The notes below the pieces were generated by a model. That model was not told the DNA's origin, searched no databases, and saw nothing but the letters and a program-made list of their open reading frames with translations. The position numbers and the translations under genes were made by a program. This document shows, piece after piece, positions 44,668 through 53,512 of a DNA stretch of 64,000 nucleotides. Each line of letters starts with the position of its first letter. Position 1 is the first letter of the stretch. Source of the stretch: Methanosarcina siciliae T4/M (lineage in GTDB: Archaea > Halobacteriota > Methanosarcinia > Methanosarcinales > Methanosarcinaceae); NCBI RefSeq assembly GCF_000970085.1, contig NZ_CP009506.1, positions 1,302,001 to 1,366,000 of the forward strand, written 5' to 3'.

Positions 44668-45282
44668 ATGATCATAACTTCAGCAAAACCCTTTGAAGAA
44701 ATCCTGAAAATGTTAAAAGACGAAGACGATATATTTGTCATCGGATGCAACGTGTGCGCTGCAAAACTGAAAACTGGAGGAGAACCCGAGGTCCTCGAGA
44801 TGTGCAGACGGCTTGAAGAGAGCGGAAAGCACGTGATAGGCTGGGCTCTTCCAACTGCAGCCTGCAGTATCCGGTCTTATGAATCCCTAGTTGAGAAAAA
44901 CGAGAAAATAAAAGAAGCTCGTTGCGTTCTGGTCATGGGGTGTGGCAGTGGAGTTTCTGCTGTTGCCACTGTTGTGGATTTGCCTGTCTACGGTTCGAAC
45001 AACACCCTCTCACTTGGGGGTTCCAGTGGAGGTCAGCTCCTTTTAGACCAGTGCGTTATGTGCGGGGACTGTACTATAAGCGAATACGGTGGGCTCTGCC
45101 CGAAAGCCCAGTGCCCAAAAGGCCTTCTCAACGGGCCCTGCGGAGGAGCGGTGGACGGGATGTGCGAGGTTAACAGTGAAAAAAATTGTGTCTGGACCCT
45201 TATCTATGAACGCCTGAAAAAGATCAACAGGCTTGACCTCCTTTACGTTACCCATGCCCCTCAGGAGCATGGTTTTAAATAA
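44668..45282 (+). CDS. metV: Methylene-H4F reductase zinc/FeS-binding subunit (MetV-like)
   Basis: 204 aa, MTHFR C-terminal-type domain. Cysteine-rich: an N-terminal GCNVCAAKLKTGG, LVMGCGSG, and a cluster-like CVMCGDC ... GLCPKAQCPKGLLNGPCGG. In bacteria MetV is the partner of MetF in the methylene-H4F reductase complex of the Wood-Ljungdahl pathway. GAGGT 5 nt before the ATG overlaps the previous stop; metF follows after 24 bp. It could hold a metal or iron-sulfur site for electron input. Confidence 0.85.
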   Translation: MIITSAKPFEEILKMLKDEDDIFVIGCNVCAAKLKTGGEPEVLEMCRRLEESGKHVIGWALPTAACSIRSYESLVEKNEKIKEARCVLVMGCGSGVSAVATVVDLPVYGSNNTLSLGGSSGGQLLLDQCVMCGDCTISEYGGLCPKAQCPKGLLNGPCGGAVDGMCEVNSEKNCVWTLIYERLKKINRLDLLYVTHAPQEHGFK

Positions 45283-45306
45283 TTTCATTTCTAATATTCT
45301 TGTATA

Positions 45307-46185
45307 ATGCTTTTTAATTTTCGTGAAAAACTGAACTCCAGGAAATTTCTGGTTACTGCTGAAGTCTCTCCTCCCAAGGGGACTAGGTATTCAGTTCCCC
45401 TGGAAGACGCCCGCCATCTCAAAGGCCTTGCAGATGCCCTGAACGTCACCGATAACCAGTGCTCAATTATGCACATGAGTTCACTGGCTTTTAGCAAACT
45501 TCTGCTTGATGAGGGGCACGAACCTATTATGCAGCTTACATGCCGGGATCGAAACCGAATAGGGCTCCAGTCCGACCTGCTGGGAGCATATGCTCTCGGA
45601 ATCAGGAATATCTGCTTGATGACCGGAGATTTTCCTTCCTGCGGAGACCATCCAGGCTCAAAACCTGTTTATGACCTTGACTCCGTACAGCTCATCGAAC
45701 TTGTCCGAAAGCTCGACTCCGGCGTTGATCTGGCAGGAAATCAGCTGGATGGAGGCACTTCTTTTTGTGCAGGTGCAGTCTCGAGCATAGACCCTGAAAA
45801 GATACTTCAGCTAATAAAGCTTGAAAAGAAGGTTAGAGGCGGAGCCGATTTTATTCAGACGCAGGCTGTATATGATGTGGGTGTGTTCGAGGAATTTACG
45901 GAAGCAGTAAACCATCTTGAAGTGCCTATAATTGCAGGTTTGATTCCTCTCAAATCCCTGGGAATGGCTGAGTATATGAATAAAAATATCTCAGGAATTC
46001 ATGTGCCTGACGAAATCATGCTTCGGATGAAAGAGGCATCTTCGCCCCTTGAAGAAGGGCTTTTGATAGCATCCGAAACTGTAAAGGAGCTGACAAAACT
46101 CTCACGCGGGGTTCATATTATGCCAATCGGATCTCACAAAAACACTCCGAAATTACTTTCAATGGCAGGAATCTCTGAAATATAA
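45307..46185 (+). CDS. metF: 5,10-methylenetetrahydrofolate reductase
   Basis: 292 aa, FAD-dependent TIM barrel. Motifs: FLVTAEVSPPKG (catalytic Glu), LTCRDRNRIGLQSDLLGAYALGIRNICLMTGD (flavin site) and GADFIQTQAVYDV. It makes methyl-H4F from methylene-H4F, probably together with MetV. No strong ribosome binding site, so coupling to metV is likely. A weak hairpin (CCCT/AGGG) plus T-rich tract follows at about 46202-46235. Confidence 0.93.
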   Translation: MLFNFREKLNSRKFLVTAEVSPPKGTRYSVPLEDARHLKGLADALNVTDNQCSIMHMSSLAFSKLLLDEGHEPIMQLTCRDRNRIGLQSDLLGAYALGIRNICLMTGDFPSCGDHPGSKPVYDLDSVQLIELVRKLDSGVDLAGNQLDGGTSFCAGAVSSIDPEKILQLIKLEKKVRGGADFIQTQAVYDVGVFEEFTEAVNHLEVPIIAGLIPLKSLGMAEYMNKNISGIHVPDEIMLRMKEASSPLEEGLLIASETVKELTKLSRGVHIMPIGSHKNTPKLLSMAGISEI

Positions 46186-46534
46186 AAAAATACTGAATAA
46201 TCCCTTTAATCAGGGTTTTCTTCTCTTTTTCTTCCACTGTTAAAGGATTCTGTCCTGAAGAGTTCTGTTCTGCGTATTTTGTGCCGTTACCTTCATTTTT
46301 TATAAATATTTTTCTCTTTTCTTTCTTATGATCTACTTTTAAGTATTCACAGGAAATACATTATAATCGACACTGACTGTAATTTACCGTATCCATTCCG
46401 GATTTTTGTGAAAGCTGGAGGTAGAGTCATTTCTATATCTTCCCAGGACCCGGATCTGCTGGTGAAGGAGTCCGGGTTTGTTGACGGATTTTGAGTTTTT
46501 TCCCAGATCCAGGGAAACTGAAGAGGAGGCCATA
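46186..46534. other. Intergenic region after metF
   Basis: Contains the probable metF terminator (46202-46235) and AT-rich sequence; no gene seen. Confidence 0.4.
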
Positions 46535-47347
46535 ATGAAGATAATGAGTATTATCTCATGTAAGATCTTTGAGGATGAAATTATTCATCTCGTGGAGCAT
46601 GACGAAGAGCTGAGTGACGTTCTAATTCTGAAAAATGAGAGTTCAGGGGAGATCATACGGAAGTTTGGTGAAATTTGCTGTCCCTGCAGGGAATTGTCCC
46701 TAAAAAACGTTGAAGCCTTCAGATTCTTAAAGGACGAGAAATATGTCGACGGAGAAGGTCTCATACTTGTGCTCAATATTCTAGATATTGCTGGCATGGG
46801 CAAAATGCGCAAGCAGCTGAAAATGAAAGTATATGATGCGATTCTTCAGATGTCGTTTCTTTCAGACGGGATTCTTTTATTTTATGGGCTTTGCGGAAAT
46901 TTGTTCAAAGACCTCGAGGAGGACTTCAGGTACCTTAAATGTCCTCTCACATTGCTAAGAGACCCTGAAGGGAAAATTGTCGACGACTGCATATGTGCTG
47001 CCCTGGGGGGCAAACGAGCTTTCATGGAACTAATAAAGGAGTTCAGGGGTGAAAGGGTTTTTATGCTTACTCCCATGTGGGCTGCCAACTGGGAAAAAAT
47101 GGTCGTAGCTAACGGTTTTGCCCGGGATATGGAAAATCTTGATGAGTCAAAGCTGGTATTTCGGGCTGCCAGATATTCCCGAGTAGCAAAGATTAATACC
47201 GGTTTAAACTACCAGCAGAATTTCGAGTCCCGGGTAAGGGAATTTGCAGCCTTTTATGATTTAGAAATTACAGAACTCGAAATTGACCAGGCTCTTTTTG
47301 AGAAGTGCTACCGTGAACTGAAGCATTCGCTTATTGCTTCTGTCTGA
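46535..47347 (+). CDS. DUF1638-like protein
   Basis: 270 aa from the ATG at 46535 (MKIMSIISCKIFEDEI), which has GAGGAGG 5 nt upstream; a longer open frame is ignored. It is soluble, with MSIISCKIFEDEIIHLVEHD, a central LSDGILLFYGLCGNLFKDL segment, an LRDPEGKIVDDCICAALGG motif and a C-terminal helix-rich part. These fit the DUF1638 family common in Methanosarcina and acetogens, sometimes next to corrinoid methyltransferase genes. The function is unknown; conserved Cys residues (SC, LCGN, DDCICAA) could bind metal. Confidence 0.7.
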   Translation: MKIMSIISCKIFEDEIIHLVEHDEELSDVLILKNESSGEIIRKFGEICCPCRELSLKNVEAFRFLKDEKYVDGEGLILVLNILDIAGMGKMRKQLKMKVYDAILQMSFLSDGILLFYGLCGNLFKDLEEDFRYLKCPLTLLRDPEGKIVDDCICAALGGKRAFMELIKEFRGERVFMLTPMWAANWEKMVVANGFARDMENLDESKLVFRAARYSRVAKINTGLNYQQNFESRVREFAAFYDLEITELEIDQALFEKCYRELKHSLIASV

Positions 47348-47597
47348 GTGTCATCCTTCAGGACAAAGTTGTTCTCAGATTTGACTTTGATCTTTCAGCA
47401 CCTTATTTTCAGTTTTTCGGGTTAATTTTCCCTGGTGTATTCTTTCTCATCCTTAAGCTTTTTTCTATTTATGGGAGTTTTCCGGAGCCTTTGGATACAT
47501 TTATCAATACCTTCCGGTATTTTACGGTCTGATTCTGTCAATATTGATTTTATATTTCCGAAAATCGAGTTAATTACAGTATTTTAAAGGCATCAAA

Positions 47598-48404
47598 ATG
47601 AATCCAAAAATCACTTCCATCCAGATGTTCGGGATTGAGACTCCTATCATCAGAGCAGGAGACGACATCGTGCAGACCCTTGAAACTTCGCTGCAAGAAG
47701 CAGGCATTACGCCGGTTGATGGGGATGTTTTTGTGCTGGCCGAATCCGCTGTTGCTACGGCGGAAAACCGAATAGTCGATCTTGCTAGCATTAAGCCCGG
47801 TGAAAAGGCTTTATCTCTCGGGGAAAAATACGGGATAGACCCGAGGGAAATGGAGCTTGTGCTTCAGGAATGTGACGAACTTTTCGGGGGTGTCCCAGGA
47901 GCCGCCCTTACGATTACAAAGGGCATTCTCTCCCCCAATGCTGGAATTGATGCTTCAAACGCGCCTGAAGGTCACGTAGTCCTGCTTCCGGAAGACCCGA
48001 GAAAAAGTTCCGAAACCATCCGGAAAAGGTTGGAGCAGCGTTACTCCTGCAGGCTGGGTGTGATTATAGGGGACAGCAGGACTCAGCCCCTGCGCCTGGG
48101 CTGCACAGGGCTTGCGCTCGGGATTTCGGGTTTTGTACCTGTCGAGGATGCAAGAGGCACTTTTGATATTTACGGAAAGCCCCTCCGCCTGACTTATAAA
48201 GCGGCAGCCGATAACCTGGTTTCTGCGGCTGAACTCCTTATGGGAGAAGCAGGAGAAAGAGTTCCATGTGTGCTTATTCGGGGTGCTCCGGTACAGATTG
48301 TTGACGAGTCTCCGGAGATGCCAACGATCTCAATGGAAGGGTGCATGTATTTCGGCAATATTATTAAAAGTCGGAAAGAGGATACGGAAGAAAAGGGTCA
48401 GTAA
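47598..48404 (+). CDS. cofE: Coenzyme F420-0:L-glutamate ligase
   Basis: 268 aa. It adds glutamates to F420-0 with GTP. Motifs: DVFVLAESAVATAENRIVDLASIKPG near the N-terminus, GILSPNAGIDASNAPEG, and GVIIGDSRTQPLRLGCTGLALG, diagnostic of CofE. Stand-alone gene, 250 bp after the DUF1638-like gene. F420 supports methanogenesis. Confidence 0.93.
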   Translation: MNPKITSIQMFGIETPIIRAGDDIVQTLETSLQEAGITPVDGDVFVLAESAVATAENRIVDLASIKPGEKALSLGEKYGIDPREMELVLQECDELFGGVPGAALTITKGILSPNAGIDASNAPEGHVVLLPEDPRKSSETIRKRLEQRYSCRLGVIIGDSRTQPLRLGCTGLALGISGFVPVEDARGTFDIYGKPLRLTYKAAADNLVSAAELLMGEAGERVPCVLIRGAPVQIVDESPEMPTISMEGCMYFGNIIKSRKEDTEEKGQ

Positions 48405-48473
48405 AAAGCCTGTCTTAACTTCTTTTTCATGATTCTCTTTCTTTTGAATTCTTCAAATTTCCGGGCGTATAAT

Positions 48474-48782
48474 CTACCTCACTAAAATAGTAGCGTAAAA
48501 ACGGTCTATGATCGAACTCTCTCCTTCCCAATCACGCCAGTTTCTAATGCCAAGCTTGTAAGATCCCGTGCCAGGTGCGCGAAACTGGAACACTCTCACG
48601 CCTGCTGCACCGATCGCATCTCCTTTTTTCTCGAAGCTGTCACCTACCATTTCCAGTCCTCCGGCAGTTTCAACTTCCCATCGGTAGCCGGTGGTGGGAT
48701 TCTCATTTAAGCGTACAGTTATGAAGCTTTGAGCCTCTACCTCCAAGGTACGGCCCTTATCCTGGTCACTCAATATCACCGC
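48474..48782 (-). CDS. Chagasin-family cysteine protease inhibitor
   Basis: About 102 aa from the GTG at 48782, which has GGAGG 8 nt upstream; an ATG at 48806 would add eight residues but its GAGG is only one nt away. All three inhibitory loops of the chagasin (MEROPS I42) fold are present: NENPTTGYRW, a Gly-rich GAAGVRVFQF loop and RNWRDWEG near the C-terminus. No signal peptide, so cytoplasmic. It lies 200 bp downstream of, and co-oriented with, a papain-like protease gene, its natural target by family knowledge. The pairing is an inference from adjacency. Confidence 0.88.
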   Translation of the reverse strand, partial: AVILSDQDKGRTLEVEAQSFITVRLNENPTTGYRWEVETAGGLEMVGDSFEKKGDAIGAAGVRVFQFRAPGTGSYKLGIRNWRDWEGESSIIDRFYATILVR

Positions 48783-48980
48783 AAACTCCTCCAATAAAGG
48801 CTTCATGCCTCTATTTCTAGAAAAATAGTTGCAGGAAAGTCTGTTTTAGCAGCATATTATATTGTTTTATCAGGAGACCGCCGGAGATCTCCCGGATAAA
48901 AAGAGGAGGTCCCTGAATAAAAGGATATATTGGACAGATATCTCTGTTCCGGATAATTTCGTTTTTTTATCATCCCTGTT

Positions 48981-50003
48981 TTATGCATGGGGCAGAGGCA
49001 TGTCTCGGCTGAGAGTTTCGCGAACTCTACTCCTGGAACTCTCGAGTTCAAGTCCGAAATTCCCTGTTTCAACCCATTTCATTGAGATCAGAGACCAGAA
49101 GTCCAGTGCAAATTTGTTCAGGGCATATTCATAGGGGAGCCATCCATACCCCTCATCACCCCAGGCTGTACCCCAGGAATTTCGGATTAAAAAGGCACCT
49201 GTGGTTTCTTTGTTGCTGAGGGTATTTCTGATTTTCATGTTTTCATCATAGCCGACTGCAACGACCGCGTGGCCCCATATTGACCTCTCATCGGGACCAG
49301 GGAAAGGAATTCCGCCTTTTACATCTGTATCCTTAAAAGAGGGAAACCCGTAAAAGCCGAACATTGAAGGGATTCCTGCCGCAAGGTACTTCTTCACACT
49401 GAGGATGACATCTTCAGGTGGTAAATTCATGCCTTGCGGGTCATGGCAGAAGTAGTTAAGGGCTTCGAAGTTGTCGGCAAGCGAATATACAAAGCTTGAA
49501 GGTTCGTCGTCAAATGTGGGTTCTCCGTCCGGTCCCGGAGTTTTCCTGTTGGTGTAAGGAAAATACTTTTCAGGCGGGACACCGCAAAGAGCCAGTGCTC
49601 CCATAGTATTCCGGAGCCAGGCTCCGGTGTCTCCCTTGACCCCCATCAGGTTTCTGGTCGTCTTGTAGACAAAAAGTCTTGACCCGTCAATATATTTCCC
49701 AAAGGCTCGTCGCTCAAAATACTCAATCACTCCTACACCTGCGTGGGCGGTACAGGAACCCAGATCCATTTGATCTTCGATCGGCGAACACCAGTTCCTG
49801 AGGTCTATGGAAACAGGCAATTCCAGAGTTTTTGTTTCCTTTCTGGAAGTCGGAATTCCGAGTTTTTCTGCCATCTCGGGAATCTGAGCGCTTTCTTCTG
49901 TGTAATCTTTTAAGGATGGTAACGGAGGGAGCCAGCCGGTTCCAAAACTTCTTCCCATTTCCGGAATTTTCACCTTTTCGAAGGCAGCTACTATTCCAAT
50001 CAT
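48981..50003 (-). CDS. Papain-like (C1) cysteine protease
   Basis: 340 aa. The catalytic set is visible: Gln78 and Cys84 in EDQMDLGSCTAHA, His245 in WGHAVVAVGYDE and Asn275 in IRNSWGTAWGDEGYGWLPYEY. The N-terminal about 62 residues (PSLKDYTEESAQIPEMAEKLG) resemble a short propeptide-like segment of C1A bacterial/archaeal proteases. No Sec or Tat signal, so it probably acts in the cytoplasm. GAGGT lies 7 nt before the ATG. The inhibitor gene follows on the same strand, consistent with control of the protease's activity. Confidence 0.9.
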   Translation of the reverse strand: MIGIVAAFEKVKIPEMGRSFGTGWLPPLPSLKDYTEESAQIPEMAEKLGIPTSRKETKTLELPVSIDLRNWCSPIEDQMDLGSCTAHAGVGVIEYFERRAFGKYIDGSRLFVYKTTRNLMGVKGDTGAWLRNTMGALALCGVPPEKYFPYTNRKTPGPDGEPTFDDEPSSFVYSLADNFEALNYFCHDPQGMNLPPEDVILSVKKYLAAGIPSMFGFYGFPSFKDTDVKGGIPFPGPDERSIWGHAVVAVGYDENMKIRNTLSNKETTGAFLIRNSWGTAWGDEGYGWLPYEYALNKFALDFWSLISMKWVETGNFGLELESSRSRVRETLSRDMPLPHA

Positions 50004-50376
50004 TTCATTACCTCACTAATTTTGATTTTCTGTTGCATCTGTTACAAATAATTCCTGATTCCAATAAAGACAAATAATGTTTGATTCAGGCAGTTTATTC
50101 CACTTATTCAATTTAAAATAAATTGAGTTGCTGGTGTTCCACCAATTATATAATGCATATAAATATTATATTTATATTATAGAATTAAAAATACTCAACA
50201 AGGATCAGAAAAAATCAGGATTCTTACTTTTTATTCAGTTTTTTCCCTCGTAGGGAAGATCCAATATGGGAGAATGTTAATCAGAATCAAATATGATCAT
50301 CTGGAAATTGAAATATAAAACTCTCTTGTAGTAAGATACTCTTATGGATCGGTATTTTTGAGCTGCCTCTTAAGAT
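50004..50376. other. AT-rich intergenic region
   Basis: No gene seen; long A/T runs around 50140-50190 could hold the protease promoter. Confidence 0.35.
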
Positions 50377-50429
50377 GTGCAATGCTTAAGGTCATCTCAA
50401 CTTTTTTTCGTTATAACGAAAAGAGATCG

Positions 50430-50571
50430 GATTTGCTCCTGTGAGAACAGACACGATAGAGATATAAATGCTGCGATCAATATAAAGAGTATTGCACTTC
50501 GATATGGGAATAATTCACCTCACTATGACAGGATAAAGCCTGTGGACTTATTCTCAGCAGGAAATGTATGA
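50430..50571 (+). pseudogene. C-terminal remnant of IS200/IS605 TnpB
   Basis: The frame reads ICSCENRHDRDINAAINIKS, the zinc-finger/RuvC end of TnpB (CxxC... DRDxNAAxNI), then about 25 more residues to the stop. The rest of the gene and tnpA are not recognisable, so this is a decayed insertion sequence. Confidence 0.8.
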
Positions 50572-50811
50572 AGCAGGAAGAATAATCGGATAGTAAGTAA
50601 ATTGTTTCTTATCATCGAAGAATATATGCAATAAATTGAGTCCCGACCCTGTACCGGTAATTCCATCTTCAGGTCATCTATCATTCAGGATTGGGGTGCC
50701 AGCAGCCGTGCCGTACGGACATACATACACGATTCCTCTGCACGCTGACCGGAGTAGTTATAAACTAAAACAGCAAAAGTCTCAGACGTTTCAAGTATTG
50801 CAGGTGATTTT
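50572..50811. other. Intergenic region before thioredoxin
   Basis: No gene seen. AGGTGA precedes the thioredoxin ATG. Confidence 0.35.
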
Positions 50812-51078
50812 ATGAAACCGATGTTATTGGACTTTTCAGCAACATGGTGTGGACCTTGCAGGATGCAAAAACCTATTCTTGAAGAGCTCGAAAAAAAGTA
50901 TGGGGATAAGGTTGAGTTCAAGGTTGTCGATGTGGACGAAAACCAGGAGCTTGCCTCAAAGTACGGCATACACGCTGTCCCGACCCTGATCATTCAGAAG
51001 GATGGGACTGAAGTAAAGCGCTTTATGGGTGTTACCCAGGGCAGTGTACTGGTAGCTGAACTTGATAAACTTCTCTGA
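50812..51078 (+). CDS. trx: Thioredoxin
   Basis: 88 aa, a compact thioredoxin fold with the redox motif WCGPC at residues 12-16 and the cis-proline segment AVPTLII. ATG preceded by AGGTGA. It lacks the usual first helix, as do the small archaeal thioredoxins. It probably reduces protein disulfides, with a thioredoxin reductase elsewhere. Confidence 0.9.
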   Translation: MKPMLLDFSATWCGPCRMQKPILEELEKKYGDKVEFKVVDVDENQELASKYGIHAVPTLIIQKDGTEVKRFMGVTQGSVLVAELDKLL

Positions 51079-51105
51079 TCCCTGTATATTCTGGAAATAG
51101 TCGCC

Positions 51106-51122
51106 CGGGTTCAGTGAACCCG
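51106..51122. other. Palindrome after thioredoxin
   Basis: CGGGTTCA-G-TGAACCCG is perfectly self-complementary around one base; a T-run follows 14 nt later, so it may end the transcript. Confidence 0.5.
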
Positions 51123-51576
51123 AAGGCGCACAACTTTTTACCTATTTCTTTTTAGAAGCCTTACGGCACAGTTCTTAACTGGCAGCCGGGGTTATTTTCA
51201 TTCTGAAATATTTTTGAATACTCTTCTGTTTTTCTCCTCCTATTTCTCTTTTAACCTCAATATGAAATTTCTAACAGATTATTCTTTGATACTCCCAGAT
51301 CTCTAGATATTTTGTAATTGTTATTGCAGCTTTCTTTTTCTTTCTTTGAGCGAAATCTCAGCTGGATTTCAGGCTGTATATATAATATTCAGGAATTAAA
51401 GATCAGAATTATTCAAGTAGTACACAAAAATATTTTTAGTATGAAAAGAGGCTAAAAACGATTTGAAAATAATAATTCTGCCTGTAAATAACGTCTTCAA
51501 TCTATTTTAAGGCGTTTTAATACTTTTTTCTAATGCCCAATAGAAATATACTAACCGCTATACTATTGAAATAATA

Positions 51577-51593
51577 TTATCTCAGTGAGATAA
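51577..51593. promoter_or_regulatory. Palindromic candidate operator and adjacent TATA box
   Basis: TTATCTCA-G-TGAGATAA is a perfect 17-bp palindrome. It directly abuts TATTTATAATA (51595-51605), a TATA-like box about 64 nt plus a TSS gap before the DUF1699 gene at 51691. It could bind a dimeric regulator. Confidence 0.55.
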
Positions 51594-51690
51594 CTATTTA
51601 TAATAAGTGTATGTACTCTCTAATATAGTAAAAATAAAACAACTCAAAACCTAAAACAAATTAAACATAAACAGATAGTGGGGGAAAAAC

Positions 51691-52098
51691 ATGAGAATAA
51701 GAGTGGTAAGTTCAAGAGAAGAAATCTTTACACTTAATCCGAATGAGCGTATCGTACACCTGGCTTTCAGGCCTTCGAACAAGGACATCTTTGGACTGGT
51801 TGAAACCTGCCCGAAGATTGAGGTAATTCAGTTGCCAAAATCTTACATGCGCACAGTTTCAAAGTCCATAGAAATGTTCCTGCAAATGCAGAGAGTACAG
51901 CTTCTCGAAGGAGACGTCTGGGGTCACAGGAAAGACATCAACGAATATTACAGTATTCCATCCTCCGTAATTGAAAAGATTAAGGCCATGAAGATAGAAG
52001 GCAAAACAACTGAGGAGATTGAGAGAAAGATTGCAAGGGAGAGCAAGCTGAACCCTGAAATGGTTGCTTATATCATGAATAAGGAAGCTTCTGCCTGA
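51691..52098 (+). CDS. DUF1699-type conserved archaeal protein, paralogue 1
   Basis: 135 aa. Very conserved N-terminal about 85 residues shared with the genes at 62079 and 63122: RIRVVSSREEIFTLNPNER, HLAFRPSNKDIF, VETCPKIEVIQLPKSY, VSKSIEMFLQMQ and LLEGDVWGHRKDINEYY. The C-terminal 45 residues vary and look like a helix-turn-helix-like helical pair (KTTEEIERKIARESKLNPEMVAYIM). The family is largely confined to Methanosarcinales and has no known function; a DNA-binding or stress-related role is inference. A GTGGGG ribosome binding site precedes the ATG. A perfect palindrome sits just upstream of the TATA box of this copy only. Confidence 0.85.
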   Translation: MRIRVVSSREEIFTLNPNERIVHLAFRPSNKDIFGLVETCPKIEVIQLPKSYMRTVSKSIEMFLQMQRVQLLEGDVWGHRKDINEYYSIPSSVIEKIKAMKIEGKTTEEIERKIARESKLNPEMVAYIMNKEASA

Positions 52099-52318
52099 TT
52101 CTTTTCAGAGGATGTCCTTAAGAGTTTGCTGGAGATTAGATCGTATAGTTTACCGATTCCACATTTATTATCTGGTCTTCAGCTCAAAATCCTCCACTTG
52201 AGGGAAGAGAGTAGATGTTTTTGGAATTTTTAACACCAGGAATGAATCATTCCTTACCTGGCAGGATTACGGTTCTGAAGTTTTTGTTTTTGTCGTTTAT
52301 TCAGAATTTCCACTTTTT

Positions 52319-52984
52319 TCATCCCAGCCAGCTTATGACCTTCTCGACCGGTGGACGGGGAGAAGGAGGAAGTAATTTGGCTGGATAGCCTATTGCACAT
52401 CCCATAAGAGCCCATTACCCCGGAGAAAACCCAAGGAGTGCGCAGAATGCCGGGTTATCTGCCATTTGAACCGTAATGGAGACTAACTGGAATCCGAGAC
52501 CAAGCGAAGTTGCTTTCAGCCACATGTTCTCCAGACAGTGAGCAAGTGCCTGTTGTTATATCGGAGGGAAGCCTTTCCTCTCGGCAACCACTATGAAGTA
52601 AGGAGCCGTACCGACTCCGGGGACCTGTCCCATTTTTTTGATCATTGCCAGCCGGTTTGCAAACCCTCTTGCATATGTGCGGAGCTCCGGGTCCCTCTCC
52701 ATAGCACGTTCGAGATTTGAAGCTGTTGCCATGACTTCTTCAAAGATAAGGGAAGCTGCTGCTCTCAGGCTTTTAGAACCCTTTTTCAAAACAAAAGATT
52801 CCCGGAAATAATTCTCTGTTTCACCCATGGCTGCAGCAGCAAAAGGTGCATGGAGCCCGGCGTGGATGATTCCCTTTATATCTTCTTCCGGCGGGAACTC
52901 CGGCTTAAACTGCCTGTGCGACCTCCGCTCTACAAGGATTTTGTCCAGTAAAACGTTTTGCTGATCAGGTGTTATTGCGCTCAT
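52319..52984 (-). pseudogene. Nitroreductase-family pseudogene with two in-frame TAA codons
   Basis: From the ATG at 52984 (MSAITPDQQNVLLDKILVE) to a TGA at 52319 the reading frame is one nitroreductase (RRSHRQFKPEFPP, APYFIVVAERKG, HCLENMWLKATSLGLGFQ, FCALLGFSPG, WALMGCAIGYPAK). It is interrupted by TAA at 52556-52558 (after GFPPI) and at 52415-52417 (in GFSPG-stop-WALMG, where other family members have a Glu). Both are same-frame substitutions; no frameshift. If both arose by point mutation the gene is not functional. The 5' flank carries two fresh tandem duplications. Confidence 0.85.
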
Positions 52985-53020
52985 GTCAAGATCACATCCG
53001 GATGTCAAGATCACATCCGG
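52983..53020. repeat. Tandem duplication of 19 bp at the nitroreductase start
   Basis: ATGTCAAGATCACATCCGG occurs at 52983-53001 and 53002-53020. On the minus strand it holds the sequence just before the ATG, including GTGATC, so the ribosome binding region is duplicated. Confidence 0.85.
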
Positions 53021-53073
53021 GTTATATACAAACTGACTTATATCTACGCACAGAATGTCATTAAGGGTGTTTA

Positions 53074-53129
53074 TCGGGTATAATAGTGAAATGTGTCGTG
53101 TTCGGGTATAATAGTGAAATGTGTCGTGT
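53074..53129. repeat. Tandem duplication of 28 bp upstream of the nitroreductase pseudogene
   Basis: Two exact copies, 53074-53101 and 53102-53129, starting TCGGGTATAATAGTG and ending GTGTCGTGT. Confidence 0.85.
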
Positions 53130-53191
53130 ATCTGATGAGGACTGAAGCCGCTTCCCCGGAAAACTCTTTTAATTCGATTTTTCATAGGAGA

Positions 53192-53213
53192 CCTCCGCCA
53201 GCCTTTCTGGAGG
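53192..53213. repeat. Short hairpin repeat, copy 1
   Basis: CCTCCGCCAGCCTTTCTGGAGG: CCAG-CCTTT-CTGG stem with a single mismatch and outer CC/GG. A matching element with different loop and mismatch is at 60452. Confidence 0.5.
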
Positions 53214-53512
53214 CCCTGTACAAAAGGAAAAAGCAGAAATGAATGAGAAATGAATGAGAAATGATACTGAAATTTATACCGTTATTAGCCTTTTGTGCTT
53301 CTTTCAAACTTGTAAACGCCTTCAGCAGCTATTACTTACTAACCTGTTGTTTTCATTCTTCTATCTCTTATTTCTTCGTTTTTGTCTTTTTGGGAAAGAC
53401 CGCTCTCCTGCGTCGAGCGGGACAAGAACGACTCAATATAGAGAGTAACATTGTATGGGGAAGAAATCTTAATTTAATTCAGCTGAATGAAGCGCCTGTC
53501 TCTAATCTATAA

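Larger units (their letters stand above)
51079..51690. other. Intergenic region between thioredoxin and a DUF1699 gene
   Basis: Contains a palindrome after the thioredoxin gene (51106-51122), a long AT-rich tract, and the operator/TATA arrangement of the next gene. Confidence 0.5.

Noticed and set aside
52415..52558. Pyrrolysine or other recoding at the nitroreductase stops
   Set aside because: Pyrrolysine is encoded by TAG; both stops here are TAA.
52556..52984. Frameshift in the nitroreductase gene
   Set aside because: Downstream coding continues in the same frame after each stop, so substitutions, not a shift, broke it.
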